Below, one piece after another: positions 49,067 to 62,888 of a stretch of DNA of 64,000 nucleotides; position 1 is the stretch's first letter, and the number at the start of each line of letters is the position of its first letter. This DNA comes from Strongyloides papillosus (taxonomy: Eukaryota; Nematoda; Chromadorea; Rhabditida; Strongyloididae), in assembly GCA_005656395.1 (NCBI GenBank), contig SRSI01000028.1, positions 1,302,001 through 1,366,000 of the forward strand. The letters are read 5' to 3'. Below the pieces are notes generated by a model. That model was not told where the DNA came from and did no database searches. It saw nothing but the letters and a program-made list of their open reading frames with translations. Position numbers and translations under genes: made by a program.

Positions 49067-52000
49067 TTACCAATAGGGTCTTTCATTTGTCAAATTTTTC
49101 CAAGCTGCAAAATGGGTCCAGTTCGCTTGCTTCATATTATAAGCATCCTCAGATGAATCTTGATGAGTCAATGTTGATGGTTTATAGTCATATTTTTTAG
49201 AACCTGGAGGTGAATAATTCCTACTTAAAATTATATTTGTGTTTCTGGAATTATAATTATTTGCTAAAGGTTGTAAAAAAGAATTATATTTACTTTCTTC
49301 AGTAACAAGGTGATAATTATCACCGTTATTAGAATCCCAGAATTGTTGGTTGTTAGTCTCATAACAAATACAGAACTCTATGGTATCATCCTATAAAAAA
49401 GTATTAAAAAATCATTATGTATAATAAATTAATTTAATTACTTTATGTTCATCTTTTGGAATTTCTGTTTCAAAACAAAAGGTATCATAAATTTTTGAAT
49501 TTGATGGTTGATATTTTGCATATATATCTTTAAAAGTTTTCCATTTATCTGTTGTTAGACGAAGAAATACACTTTTTTCAAAAGACAAATTTACGACTTT
49601 GATTGTACCTGTCATTTTGTGACAGTTATTTTTAAGAACCACATTTTCTAAGGCAACTTTATTTGAGTCCAATGATTCGCGGAACTTGACATATTCACTT
49701 GCTGGTTGTTTAAAATTTAACGTCCACGAAGCTTTGCTTTTTTCAGTATCAGAGTTATCAGAATCATAAAATTCATCAGAATCGTCGTTGTTACTTCGAT
49801 AACGCCTTATGATTGATGGCGATAAACGAGGTGGGTAATCAGAAGGCTCTTTCATAACACGTACTGTGTACAATTCCTTTCCCATTTCATCTGCAAATTT
49901 TACACATTTTTTATCACTTGTTGGTGATATGTCATGATTTATAGATGGTGAAGAAGATGCCGTGTTACTATTTTGTGCCAATATTGTAGCAATTGATGAT
50001 GAACTTGAGTTATTGTCAAGTTCTTTAAGTCTTGATATTATTTCATCTTCAGTAATTGTTGGGTTAAAATCTGTTGGTGTCCCATAATCAAGATCAGACA
50101 ATGATTGTTCCTCAGAAGAACTTATTCCGGAACTTGCTGCACTATCACTGTCATCATTACAATCACAATTATCTATATTTTTGTATGGACAATGAATGCA
50201 TGATTTTTTAACTTCAATTTCATCAAGAAAATTGTTTTGGCACAATTTCATTAAATCAAATTTGTTCAGTCCTTCGGATTCACTTCTAGAGCGAGCCTAT
50301 AAATTAACATTAATAAATTAATTAGTAAGAACATACTTTAATTGGTTGAAGCATTGAATCACTAAAGTTTGTTTTAGAAAAAACACCGGGTCGACGATAA
50401 AGTCCGCTTGCTAAAAGAGATGGTGATGATGTTGGAGCAGAATGGGCCACTTCAACATCATTAGAACTTGTATGATAATCCAACACATTTGTACTCATAC
50501 ATTCCATATCTGAACCATTTACTGAAAAATTGCACATATAAAAGTACAAATTGTGTTATATGTTACTTTTTCAAGGGTAAATAAATTATTATTTAAAAAG
50601 ATTCATATTTGTAAAACAAAAAAATATTTGTTAAGGTCAAAGGCGTTATATTAAGGAAATGGACAAGCGAAAGAAATAGTAATGTGTATAATTATTCTTA
50701 TCAATTTCAGATAAGTGTAAAGTGTATTTATATGATATTTATTAAAATAATTTCTATACAATTGATAATGATATATTTTTTTAAGACATATCTATTTTGA
50801 AATTAAATAATCCTATTGCACTTTAACGAAATACATCAAGAAAGATTTAGTAAGTGGGAATATAAAATGTTAAAATTTATATATGTATACATTATACGTA
50901 AGTTGCTTCAAAGAAAAATGGTTGTAAACATTTCTATGGCGTGGAACGTGACTTTTTGTTGATAAAAAATAGTGACATATATTATATGAAAGTATAATAA
51001 TGAAACGTTTCCAATTTTTAATATACACCCACTATTTAGGTAGAAAATTTCCATCTCAATCATTTTTATGGTAGTAAAATATGAAGAGGTGAAAAAAAGT
51101 ATGTCTTTTATCAAAAATATGAACAATATATTTTTTAATAATAACTACAAAAAAACAAAAAGAATGATCAACAGTATAAAAAAGTTATTAATTAATTTGA
51201 TTTGTAAAATAAATGTATTAGGTAATAACAAATTAAAAAAACATTTACTTAATTAGGTACAGTAAAAGACAATATTTATTTATTTTAATTAGTAGTAAAT
51301 ATGTAAAAGTGATTCAAAAATTAAGTTATTTTATCACGTAAAACTTTAAAGTCTGTAAAATTTATGTCATCAATGACATTATATAGCTTAAATAAATTAA
51401 ACAAGATATTTGTTTTAAAAATTGATGCAGAGCATCCTTAAAGTAACATTTTCTTATTCCATTATGTTTAGATATCTTCTATATTTTGTCTTAATAAAAA
51501 AAGTAACTACATCATTGTGTAATAAATATTTGAATTTCAATACATATATTACAATGAAGAAAATTTGCAAATTATAGAAAAATAATAATTTTAGTATAAA
51601 GTTTTTTTTTGAATAATTTAAAGCCTACCTATAAAATAAGAAAGATCTCTCCAAACCATAGAGCATGTAAAGTTTTTGAGTTATAAAATGTCAATTATCT
51701 GCTTATATATATATATTTTAAAATAAATTTATATATTGGTGCATTAAAAAAAATAGATATATAATCTCTATGAATTACTAAAATTATAAAAAATATTTAT
51801 ATGTATGTATATAATATTTGTATAGAGAAATTAAAGAACATCAACAGGGTTACATAATTTTTGAACATTTGTGGTCAAAGGAATTCCCAAAATAAAGTGT
51901 TTTAAAATGACAATAAAATATTAATAATTTTTTATCTAATAAAGTAATTCTATTATTTGAGAAACAAAATTTCTAACTTTCCCAGTCGTATATATATATT

Positions 52001-55000
52001 TCGGCACTAACCCTTTTTGTTTGGAAGTGTAGGTTATAATAGTAGGACAGCCTATCAATCTCTAATATTAAACTTGATAACGATCACAGGTTATTCACGT
52101 GCATCACTCAAAGTATTTCATTAAGTATACATGAATATTACTTAAATTATTAAGATTTATTAGCTTAACTACAACTAATAGAAGAATTTTTACCATTTCT
52201 CGTATAAAAAAAAGAAGAATATATGTAAACATTAGTGAATGATAATAATAATTATGTCATCTAGAAATATATATATTATTTGCACTTCTCATCAAACTGA
52301 TGTAATTAATATTATTAGTTGAGAAGAATCATGAAATTTATAAGAGAGAAGGTATTGTAAATGAATAAAGAATAGTGATGATATTATATATCTCCTTATA
52401 ATGAAGAACAATGGAAAGCCTTACTGATTGATTGAAAAGATTATTGTGTCTGTTTAAGATACCTTAAGTTATTGGCAAAATGATGCATATAATGATCAAG
52501 ATAAATGGCACAGTTAAGGCAGAAACTTTTTATTGTATAGTAAGATTAATTCACTATAATACTATTTGTAATCTTAAAAACAGACATTTTATTTACACAA
52601 ATGATTACTTTGATACATACATATTATTTTTCCAAAACATGTAATTTTTTTATTTTATCAAATCAAGGTATGCAATTCATAATATAAGCATGTGATAATT
52701 AATAAAAATGGGAAATCTCTAGTAAGGATGATGTAAACAAACTATTATAATAATGTGAATGTATAAAAATTTCTGCTAAGGTAAACACATCTATTTTAAC
52801 AGAGAAAATAAACCTTCCACGTTTTTATAATTGGGGTTATTTGATAATTTAAGTAATAAAAAATATAATGTGTAGTAATATTTTCTTGATTAAATTATAA
52901 AAGAAAATATAAAAATAATAAAAAAGAATCTAAAGATTAATTTGAGTAGACGGATTGTAGTTAAACTTCCAAAGTAACAGGAAATTTGTATAATGATAAA
53001 TTCTAGTTATAACGATTTTGATATCACAAAACAAAACATTTTCTTGATTACCTTTTATTTAAAGAAAATGTTAATTTGTAAAAGTTAAACCATTATACTA
53101 AACAAGAAAATGGCATGATATTTATCAGTATGGTAATAAAACATTTAATGATATTACTTTATTACTACCTTAGTAGAAAAAAAATAATGGAGAAGGAATA
53201 TTTGGGATATACCACAATCAGATTATTTTTGAAAGCACAAAGCACGTTGATCAAAAGTGTAATGGGTAGAAAGAACACTGAAAAAGTGTAATAAAGTAAT
53301 TTTATGTCTCTACTTTTCTTTAACATGGGGTTTATTGTAATATTATTTGGTTAATAAAATTTTTTTATTTTAATAATCACTCTTCTACAAACTTACTATT
53401 TTCTACAAATTAATTTAGAAAGATGTATATGAAAAAAGTAATTAAAATATAACAATGTTTGCAATAAAATGATACATTTATATAATAGATAACTTTGTTT
53501 TTGAGAAGCACAATAAATTAACAATAATAATTTAGATTAAGAGTAAAATCTGGTCAACAAATTAATAAATTATATTTCATCACAACAAACGGTTATGAGA
53601 GTAAAATTTATCTAATATTTTTTTTACAACATTTGTTATTTTTGAAAGGTAAAGACAAATATAATTTATTAGTATTAAAACAAGATGATATTGTAATAAA
53701 AAAGATGAAAATGATAAAAAAAATTAGACGTATTTAGAAAAAATAAGAGAGTATTTTTCTAAGCTAGTCTATCTATTATGCTAGAAATCACGTTATAAAG
53801 AACCAAATTTGTGATATATATTCATGCTTGCATATTTTATGCAAACTAATTGATGCTGTCTTATCTTATATTTTGATGACCATTATCCTTAAAAAACCGG
53901 TGACATTCTTATCGTACCGTTATAATGATAAATATTTTAAATAATCGTATTATCATTTACCGTAATAAGTTTTACCTTACAAATAAATTACAAATTTGAC
54001 CTAATCAAATAAACATATACACTTCAGTTAGTAAATTTTAAAAAAATTTATAGTGGAAAAATATTAAAAGTTCGGTGGGTACCTTGAAAATATATATTTA
54101 TTGAAACAATAAAATTATATTTATCTAATATATTTGCTCCTATTTTTATGTGAATTAATTCCATATTAGGTATTTTAAAAGTAATAAAATCTCCAACTTC
54201 AATAAATTACTTTTGATTTAGTAGAAAAAGTTAAATTTTATGATATGGATAATGAACAAATAGATGTTATATATATTTGAAAAAATAAATTTTTATATAC
54301 CCCTAAATTGTACAAGCATCAAATAATGATCTTTAAAATACTATTAAACTTAAAATTTTTAATTAATTTCTAATGTTCTGTAAAGAAATGATATATCAAT
54401 TAAGTAAAAAAATGAATGTTAGTTTGTTATTATTATTATTCTATTTATTTGTAAAATAAAACAAGCATATATTTAATTTATAAAAGCAATATCATTGATT
54501 GTATATGTTTTTTCATGTTCATATCATGAAAATTTTGAACTACGAGTATCTTTGAAAAATTTTGAAGGTATAAAGTGATATATTGCCGTTGTTTATCTAA
54601 TATTTTAAAGCTTTCACCAAAGATAAAAGATAAAGTGATAGGGCAAGATTTTAAGAAAAATAACTTCCCTTAGCGTAATTAAAGGGAGATTGATGGATTT
54701 TGATAGCATATATATTATGATTTTGAAGGTAAAACAATAGCTAGTACATTGTTAATTATCAGCAAATAGGTTCTGTTAAACAATGTAAAAACACTTAAAA
54801 ATAGTCAAATGTTAATAAAATATGGAATGGTTTAAAATGTTCGTTACAGTAGAAATGTTATTTTTTGATGATAATTGAATTATTTACCTGTTGGAAGTCT
54901 TATAAAATAAGGGCTTATAAATTTTATATACAAAGAGTATAAATATTCTTTTAACGTTGAAAAGAATGTTGGTTGGGGAAGCTCATAATTTATATTACTT

Positions 55001-55077
55001 TCTTCTCCTGTTCTTTCTGAGGTTCCATGATCAGAAATATTATTTGAGTTAGTATTTATATAATTAATTGTGCTCAT
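49067..55077 (-). CDS. Glycogen-targeting regulatory subunit of protein phosphatase 1 (PPP1R3 family)
   Basis: Exons 55077-54888, 50521-50337, 50296-49442, 49390-49067 give 517 aa; phases agree. PPP1R3 proteins bring PP1 to glycogen so that glycogen synthase and phosphorylase are dephosphorylated. The PP1-docking RVxF-type motif is KKCVKFADEMGKEL at about aa 254-267. A CBM21 glycogen-binding domain covers about aa 315-440, including WTLNFKQP, FLRLTTDKWKTF and the glycogen-contact motif WDSNNGDNY. An arginine/serine patch (KARSRSESE) precedes it, as in relatives. The protein ends AWKNLTNERPYW; this stop overlaps a possible donor (TG|GTAAAT), so a further exon is conceivable. Exon 1, 4.4 kb away, encodes a 63-residue head of unknown role and is joined on phase (ACAG + TA); the 50521 acceptor could instead be a trans-splice site with a start at Met in DMECMS. 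Confidence 0.85.
50522..54887 (-). other. Large first intron of the PPP1R3-type gene
   Basis: 4.4 kb of AT-rich sequence. A slightly GC-richer patch at about 51975-52110 includes an E-box palindrome, CACGTG, at 52098-52103. Two short overlapping open frames near 50908-51256 on opposite strands lack any gene context. No repeat or RNA gene was recognised. Confidence 0.5.
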
Positions 55078-58000
55078 AATAAAAATAGATATTGAAAATA
55101 AATGTTTTATATATTGATACTAACAAAATAATCTTAGGTCATATGCCATGTTATGACTTGTTAGCACTTGAAATGCCTTGGAAAAAAATAGATTGATAGA
55201 TAAAACTACTCCAAATAATATTTCAATTGCAGTAGTTATTTTAAAGTAAAAAGGAGAAGACTGTTTCCGGATAGCGGCGGTAGTGAACATAAGCCTAGTT
55301 ACGTGCCAATTGATAAACAGATTTTTAAAGCTTATTATTTACCACAGTACAAGAATGAATGTAAGTATTTAAAGCTATGCAAAGAAGGAGTATGAGTATT
55401 TTAAAAATTAAATATGAGCTTTTTTTAAAGTTTACATAAAGGGCAATATTTATACATAAAATTTTATTAAAACATTAGTGATAAAAGAGTATTTTATAGC
55501 ACACTCCGTTATCCTGATAGGAAGTATCTTATATATTTTCCGTCTACAATTGACTACCCAAGATGTGTTGTGCCAATGTGAAAAAAAGAGAAATAATTTT
55601 TATATCTTAAAAATGAGGGGGTGAAAAGTAATGTATTTTACTTGATAAATATTACATCAATTTTCAAGTACTTAGGAAGAGATAAAAGTATGATAAATTC
55701 TTCACATTTAAAATTATGTCAATATTTTCCAACTATTTTAAAGTTGTACTTTAATCCACTGTAATATATTCTCAATAAAAAAAAGCTTGTGGTGGATGAT
55801 CTTTTTTACAAATAAACAGTTATATAGATTTTTGGAGTAAAATATTTTGAATAATATCTTCGATATTAACTAAATACATAAAATATTTTAAAAAAATATT
55901 TATATACACATTAATCTATAAATATATCTTAGACACTGCTATTCTTTCTATATAAAATAAAATAAAATTAACATTATACTTAATACAATATAGTCAAATG
56001 TAACTTTAAATTTATACCAATCTAAAACATTTCGTCTTCTTATCAAATTATCAAAATCAACAAACTTTTTTTATAAAAATATTTTTGCAGAAATTAAAAA
56101 ATACACAAGTCTTGAACAAAAGGTAAAAATTGATAAAAATATTTATTTATATAATTGTTATCAGAAGGGTAATTATTATAGAAATGTTAATAACAATTTT
56201 TTCATTTTTTTTTACCATCATAAAATGTTTGACATTTAAAAATATAAATGATGTTGTTTATTGAGGACATTTATAAATCCTTTTAATAACGGGGAAAATT
56301 TTTATTTTTGAAACTAGTAAAATAGTTTTAAAATGTATAAATTATGAATATAAAAGCCGACTAGGATAGTATGTGCATAAAAATTTGCCAATGACAAAAT
56401 AAGATTAAGGATAAAAAAAGCATATAAATAATATCATGGGACATTTGGAAAATAATATTACTACATTAAACTCTGTTTCCTAACCTATATCTTTTATAAA
56501 TTTTTTACTTATTTAAACGGCATAGGAAAGTATATTTATTTTAATATTTGTTATGAGGAAGTATATTGAGATGTTTATTAAAAATGTACTTTTTAACGTG
56601 ACTTTATATGATTAAATCATTGGAACAAGGATGAAAAAAACATTACATTAATAATAATTAATAAATTAATAAGGTCATATTCCTTTTCCAATAACCTGTA
56701 AACACGCTTCCAAACAAAAAGTAACATTTAAATAAAAAAAGATTACGTGTAACTTGGAAGAAAAATAATGGAGCACTTTAGACAATTAATTGTAACACAA
56801 AATTAATTTTATTATGTAAAAAACATAGCGAAAATACAATATACACTTGTAAATGTTATATATTAATAAAATTTATTACCATTAAAAATAACAATTAAAA
56901 TAATATGTAATATTTTTTTGTAAACAATTAAAAATTTATTGAAATTTGAACTTTCTAAAATAATAAAAATTATAAAAAAACTTTATAATATTTATAAAAA
57001 GAAAAATAATTTAATTAATTTTTGAAGGAAAAAAATGCGTTACTAAAAGTGTAAAAAAACTTCTATAAATATATTTCAACTAATTGAAAGTAATTAATTA
57101 CCCATAAGAAAAACGATAATGATTATTAATTTTGACTTACCAATAAAAGTTAAACAGTTATATATTTTCCTTCTATACCACAACAACGTTTTAACAATTT
57201 TTAGGGGAAAATGAGAAATAAAAGTGACAATCATGATGATTACTTTTTACTTTAAAACAAACAGATTTTTTTCCATATTCCATTTTTTAAATTGATAAGA
57301 GTTATTTTTAATTAAAAGCAAATGTAATATGATTAGAAATTGAAATTCAAGAAATCTTATGTTATATATCAATTTTGATGCATTAATTTTTATATCGAAT
57401 ACGTTCCAGTTTTATTTATTAAATTATAAAGAATCATTTTTTATGTATAAATTTGCTCACGAACTGAAGAATTAGAAACTCAAAACTCTTTCTCAATATT
57501 TTCAAATAGACTATTTTTAGATCATCAGACTGGTTTAAAATAAAGTATAAGAATGATCGACTATATTTTTTATTATAATTTCTAAGCAACAATTTGAAAT
57601 TTGTACTTTAAATGTTCACTACAAATTGTTTTATCCTAATGTATTTTGTAGTTACTGATAATAACTTATTTTATTTTATTTTTTACTAATAAATATACTT
57701 TAAATTATATAAAAAATATAATTTTTGATACATTCATGTATGCTCTATTCCACGAGATCAAATTTCTTATCGTTTGTTATCATTGTCAAACAATTAAATC
57801 AAAATATTTATTTTCTTAAAAACTTATTCTTCCCACTATTTTGTTATTTCTTTCCCTACTATATTTAAAAATTGTCAATTTTTTACATCAGTTCTAGGTA
57901 TGTTTGTAATAATAATTTAGTTAAAAACATTTCCATTAATCACCTGATCTGGAATAGATATATGTTTGTTTAAAAAAATAATAAAGTATATTAAAATCTT

Positions 58001-58812
58001 TTTAACGATAAATCAATTAAAAGGTAATTGATTGTCTATCGTAATTTCTTTTTTTAAAAAAGATAAAATTATATCCATGAATGTGGATAAAATTTTTGTA
58101 CATATAATAAATTTTTCTTAAGTTAAAGAATATACAGTTTTAAAGAACATGCAGTCAAGCAGATGATATAAAAATTTAAAGAAATTATAATTGGACTAAT
58201 TCCCAAAGCTGGATTATTAAAATATAAATTTTTTATTCTTTATATATATACATCAATATATGTATATATGGGATGAAGGTTATATTTGCTTTGATAAATA
58301 TTGTTTCTCATAACATATGTACAAAATTTTTCATTATTACGCATTCATTTATATCTTTTGCAATATAGAATTTTTTTTTCTTCACTTTACAATACATTTA
58401 TTTATATGCATGTGTCTATACTGTTATCATTAGCCTTTGTTATTTGAGTTTATATTAAACAATACTTTTTTATTAGAAAACTGATAAAATATTTCCTTTT
58501 TCATTAACTTTATTTGATATTCTTTTATTGTAATTTAAGTATTAAAAAGGAATGTAGGAATGTTATTAGTAATGTTTATAATAGTAAAAATGTTATATAT
58601 GATTAGTGATGAGATAAAATTTATTTTTTTGTTCTACTTTCCTTTTTAATTATAATTGAATTTGTTTAATTAATTTTTATCTACAATAATATAAAAACTA
58701 TGTCGATTATAGCAAAATTATCATTATTTTTATTTATTTCCATATAACAATATCATTTTTAGTGATATCGTGGAAAATAGAGGAAGATAAAAGTTTATTT
58801 ATTAATAAATAT
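55078..58812. other. Intergenic between divergent genes
   Basis: 3.7 kb between the PPP1R3-type gene (minus) and the TMCO4-type gene (plus), so promoters of both are expected. A GC-richer patch lies at 55261-55305, about 190 bp before the PPP1R3 start. At the right end an acceptor (ATCATTTTTAG) ends at 58762 and the TMCO4 frame is open from there, so an undetected upstream exon or a trans-splice site is likely. Confidence 0.4.
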
Positions 58813-60769
58813 ATGGAATTATTTTTAACAGATAATATGGGTAGAATGTCGCTATCTAGTAGCACATCTTCATCAACAGACTCTTTAATTTTAAAAGCAT
58901 TTGATGAAGATTTATTTCAAAAATTGTCTTATCCCGTGAAGTTTGCTTTTGCCAATTTAGTTACAATTATTTTACATCAAGATTTTTACGAGTATGGTGA
59001 TTTAGAAACAAGGTAATTGTTTATTTGGCAAAAGTGGTAATAATTTTTTTTATTAAGGAAATTTAGTGAAAAAACGTTAAGACGAATTTTGAATGAATTT
59101 AAATTACCTAAATCCACAAATATGTCACTTCTTCAACAGTTATATGGAAATAATATAGCAACAGATCCAACGGTTTTAATAGTTACAATAAAAGAAGGTA
59201 TATCAGATGGCTATCATGGCACTCTATTGCCAATATGTAAAATTTTAACAGTTCACTTGGAAGGTGGTGTTTATGATAGTAGATTTAGAGTTTTCTTGAG
59301 ACATCTTTGTGCGATGTTAGGAATAGATTGGGATACACTAGAAGATGCTGAAGAGTATTTGGTAAAAATGTTGACTAAAAATGAACATCAAGAATCTGAG
59401 TAAGTTTTTTTTTTATTTTTTAAATAAAAATTAATTATCATGATTTATTTGGAATCATTAAGAGAATTACGGAGTACAAATACCACGTATGTCTACTGAA
59501 TATTTTGTTGTGATTGTGTAAATGTGCCCATTTATTACATTTTTTATTATATTTATTTTTTAGGGAACATAAAAGAGCTCGTCTAAGAGATCAAAAAGTG
59601 AAAAAAATAAAACGTTACATAACTATAGGAGCAGCCGGTGGAATTGGTGGTCTTTTAATAGGAGTATCTGGGGGATTAGCAGCACCTTTTGTAGCATCAG
59701 GCGCAGCTGCTTTAATTGGTACAACAGCAGCAACGGCAGCATTAGCTACAACCACAGGTGCTGCAATATTAGGAACTGCTTTTGGTGTGGCTGGTGCTGG
59801 ATTAACCAGTTATAAGATGAAAAAAAGAGTTGGAAATATTGAACAATTTGAATTTGTTAAATTTTCTGAGGGTTGTAGTTTACAAACAATTATTGTTGTT
59901 AGTGGATGGATAAATAAAGTAAGGGGAAATAAAGTTTATCTTTTTATAGTTAAAATGTTTAGAATAGTGAGAATTGTGCTTTTACATATCCATGGAGGAA
60001 TTTGCGTGCATCTAAAGAACAATATGCATTGGTGTATGAAAGTAAATATCTTCTTGAGTTAGGAAACGCTCTTACATACTTATTATCTGGTGTTGTAGCA
60101 ACTGCTGTACAACAAACATTAATGGAAACAGCATTACATGGTTTATTAACGGCAATAGCATGGCCTGTTGCTATAATATCAATTGCTAGTATGATTGACA
60201 ATCCATGGAATGTCTGTATTTCAAGAAGTGTTGAGATAGGAGAGCAATTAGCGGAAACATTGCTACAAAGACCAAATGGACAAAAACCAGTAACATTAAT
60301 TGGTTTTTCTCTTGGAGCAAGAGTCATATTTCATTGTCTCCTAAAAATGTCAACGAGACCGGAGTCAAAAGGAATAATTGAGAATGTCATTTTACTTGGT
60401 GCTCCTGTATCGGCATCCTCTGGACAATGGGAATCAGCATGTAAAGTTGTTGCTGGAAGAATTATTAATGGATATAGTTCTAATGATTGGATGCTAAAAT
60501 TTTTATATAGAACAATGAGTATACAATTTTCAATAGCGGGTATTTCACCTATAAAATTTACCAATGACAATAGATATAAAATCGCAAATCATGAATTGTC
60601 ACATATTATTACAGGGCATTTTGATTATGTATCTAAATTAGATGAAATTCTTGATGAATTAGGTATTAAAATGGAAACAATAGATAAAAGAATTCCATAC
60701 TCAATTGAGAAGGATGATCAAGAATCTGTTTCAATAAGAGAATCAATTAGAAATAAGAGTGAACGGTAG
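58813..60769 (+). CDS. TMCO4: TMCO4-family (DUF726) membrane-associated alpha/beta-hydrolase-like protein
   Basis: Exons 58813-59012, 59058-59399, 59564-59918, 59963-60769 give 567 aa from the first in-frame ATG. The frame stays open upstream to an acceptor at 58762, so the true start may lie in an unseen exon. The order matches human TMCO4 closely: an N-terminal helical region (DPTVLIVTIKEGISDGYHGT), a glycine/alanine-rich double hydrophobic segment (GGIGGLLIGVSGGLAAPFVA onward), SYKMKKRVGNIEQF, then the hydrolase-like domain. That domain has EQYALVYESKYLLELGNAL, MIDNPWNVC, and the nucleophile elbow G-F-S-L-G-A-R with Ser at about aa 415, followed by VILLGAPV, GRIINGYSSNDW and the histidine-bearing ITGHFDY. 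The fold and GxSxG suggest a serine hydrolase, but no substrate is established. The 44-bp intron at 59919 ends at GTTTAG, not at the nearer ATAG. Confidence 0.88.
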
Positions 60770-62521
60770 TCAAAAAAAAATTTGTTGCAATAGCAATTAA
60801 TTAATTTACACTTATTCGATACTTATCATAATCAAAGTATTTATAAAAAATACCAATTTTTCCGAAAATAAATATTTTTTTCTTAATTTAAAGATTAACC
60901 TGAATAAAAATTACACTTTCACGTGAAAAATAAAATATTTTATTCTTGTTTTTGTATAACAGTTCTTTAAAAAATAATTATTTTCTAGAAAACATGTTTC
61001 TACATTGTATCCTTTTATAAATATCTAGTTGCATTACTTTCAGATAAAAATTCTATACGAAACTTGAATACTTTAAAAATCATAAATACTATTTATTGTA
61101 ATTAAGTTTTACATGATGACAGTATTGTATAATTTAAAAATAACATAAACGACTTTGACATTAGCTTCAAAATGATTAAAAAAGATTATTTATAGAAAGT
61201 TTTAAATTAATCATTGAAATTTTATTTTAAAGGAAGTTATTCGAATATTTTGTTGTGTAATAGATTATAAATTTCAAAAGTCATTGTTACTTCCATATCA
61301 TTTTTTTACTTCTTGAAAATTATTAGCTTTAATGTATGTTCTAAATAAAAGATAAAATTTCCATGGAAATTATAGTAATTTTCAGTATTAAATTATTGTA
61401 ATCAAAATTGCTATAGACAAAATTATATGTTTTAGAACAATACAAATATTATCAATCTATTTTATTTAATATGAAAACTTATCTAAAAATAAAATAAAAA
61501 AGTACATTTGCACTTATTTTATGTTACTTTTTTGCATACTCTTGTTAATTAATAACAATTATGCTTAACATTTAAAGATGCTTATTTTATATGAATGTAA
61601 AATGTTTATTGGCCATTGAGGAAGTATATTATGCCATCAGATTTATGAACATTTATAAAAATACATTAGACCATTTAAACAATTTTGATAATAATAAGTT
61701 AAATAGAAGATTAAATATCTACATTCAAAATGAGGAAGAAAACTACTCATAATCTCAAGATCTCATATTTAAGGAGTGTGGAAATAAAATTAAGTTGCTC
61801 TTTGATATTTTAAACTAATGAAGAGATTGACGAAATAAACAGAAAAATGTTTTCTCTTCTAAAATAATATTTTAGTTTACAAAGTGCCAAAAAAGTTATA
61901 AATTTGAATAAAAAAAGAATCCATCTCCTGCGAATCTGGGGAACAATAGTAAAATATCACGTAAATCTTATAATGAGTTTTTAAGCAAAATCACACAGTG
62001 ACATAATACCTATATTTTGTATTAATAGTATGTAAAAATTTTTAAATAAAGTAAGAGATTACTAACAATCAGATTTCTTTTTTAAGAAAATGATGTTTTT
62101 TTATTTAGTATAAAAACATTGGTATAATGTATTATATATCACTATTTTTAAATTTACAATTATCATTATGTTATCTTATTGTACACCTATTAGACATTAA
62201 TTAATTATATCTTTTTAGGGTTTACTAGGTTTTTCCTAGTATACAGATCTGTCTAAATAAAGTCTTTAATTATTAAATTTTATTTCTATCTCAGTCACCC
62301 GGGAACCATCTCCACTAAACAACTTATTATTTTTTACTATAATTAAATAAAGATTTTTTCAACAAAATAATTCTGTAACTATTCATTCGGCGTAATTATT
62401 AAGTCATATTTTTATAAATAATACTTTGATTATTTTTATACTACAGAGTTAGGTAAAAAAATTTCTTTTTTCTATATTGTTGTAAATTACATTCTAATTA
62501 TATTTTTTTAATGATACTTAA
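60770..62521. other. Intergenic, 3' flank of the TMCO4-type gene
   Basis: AT-rich. A plus-strand AATAAA near 60870 may be the poly(A) signal of the TMCO4-type gene. A perfect 7-bp inverted repeat TACTAGG-TTTTT-CCTAGTA lies at 62223-62241, followed by the palindrome CAGATCTG at 62244-62251. No gene was recognised. Confidence 0.45.
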
Positions 62522-62884
62522 CCCTTTCACTGTCGGATGACGCATATATTCGTAATAAACAAAAATGTTAATGCATAGTAGTAATTTATGCTTTATGTGG
62601 GAAATTTTGGAATGGTGTTATTTTTTTTCTTATAAAGTAATTATGCAAAAAAAAGAAGGAAAGAGGAAATGAATTTTTAAAAAAAAAACTTAAAAATTGG
62701 ATTTAAAAATAAGTTTGATAAAATTACAAGGAAAAATTTAATGTTTATTTTATTTTTTTAAAATTTTACCTAAGGCATATATTACCAATCCTTTGTTAAC
62801 TTCTTATTCTTTGTAAAGGTCTCTTTCTAATTTACACACAAAAAAGTGCGTAATACAAAGAAAAAAATCCCGCCAGCGAAAGGG
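62522..62884 (-). mobile_element. piggyBac-like TTAA MITE, copy 2
   Basis: A 363-bp element flanked by perfect TTAA on both sides (62518-62521 and 62885-62888). Terminal inverted repeats are CCCTTTCACTGTCGGAT on the left and, reverse-complemented, CCCTTTCGCTGGCGGGAT on the right. TTAA target choice and CCC-starting ends are the piggyBac signature. It has no open frame of note, so it is non-autonomous. It is homologous over its whole length to the copy at 959-1317 in the opposite orientation and is the better preserved of the two. Confidence 0.8.
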
Positions 62885-62888
62885 TTAA

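Noticed and set aside
50908..51256. Overlapping open frames on both strands
   Set aside because: They lie within the large intron of the PPP1R3-type gene and lack splice, trans-splice or poly(A) context; low-complexity composition.
59959..60570. Minus-strand open frames opposite the TMCO4 last exon
   Set aside because: Antisense shadows of a well-conserved coding exon on the plus strand.
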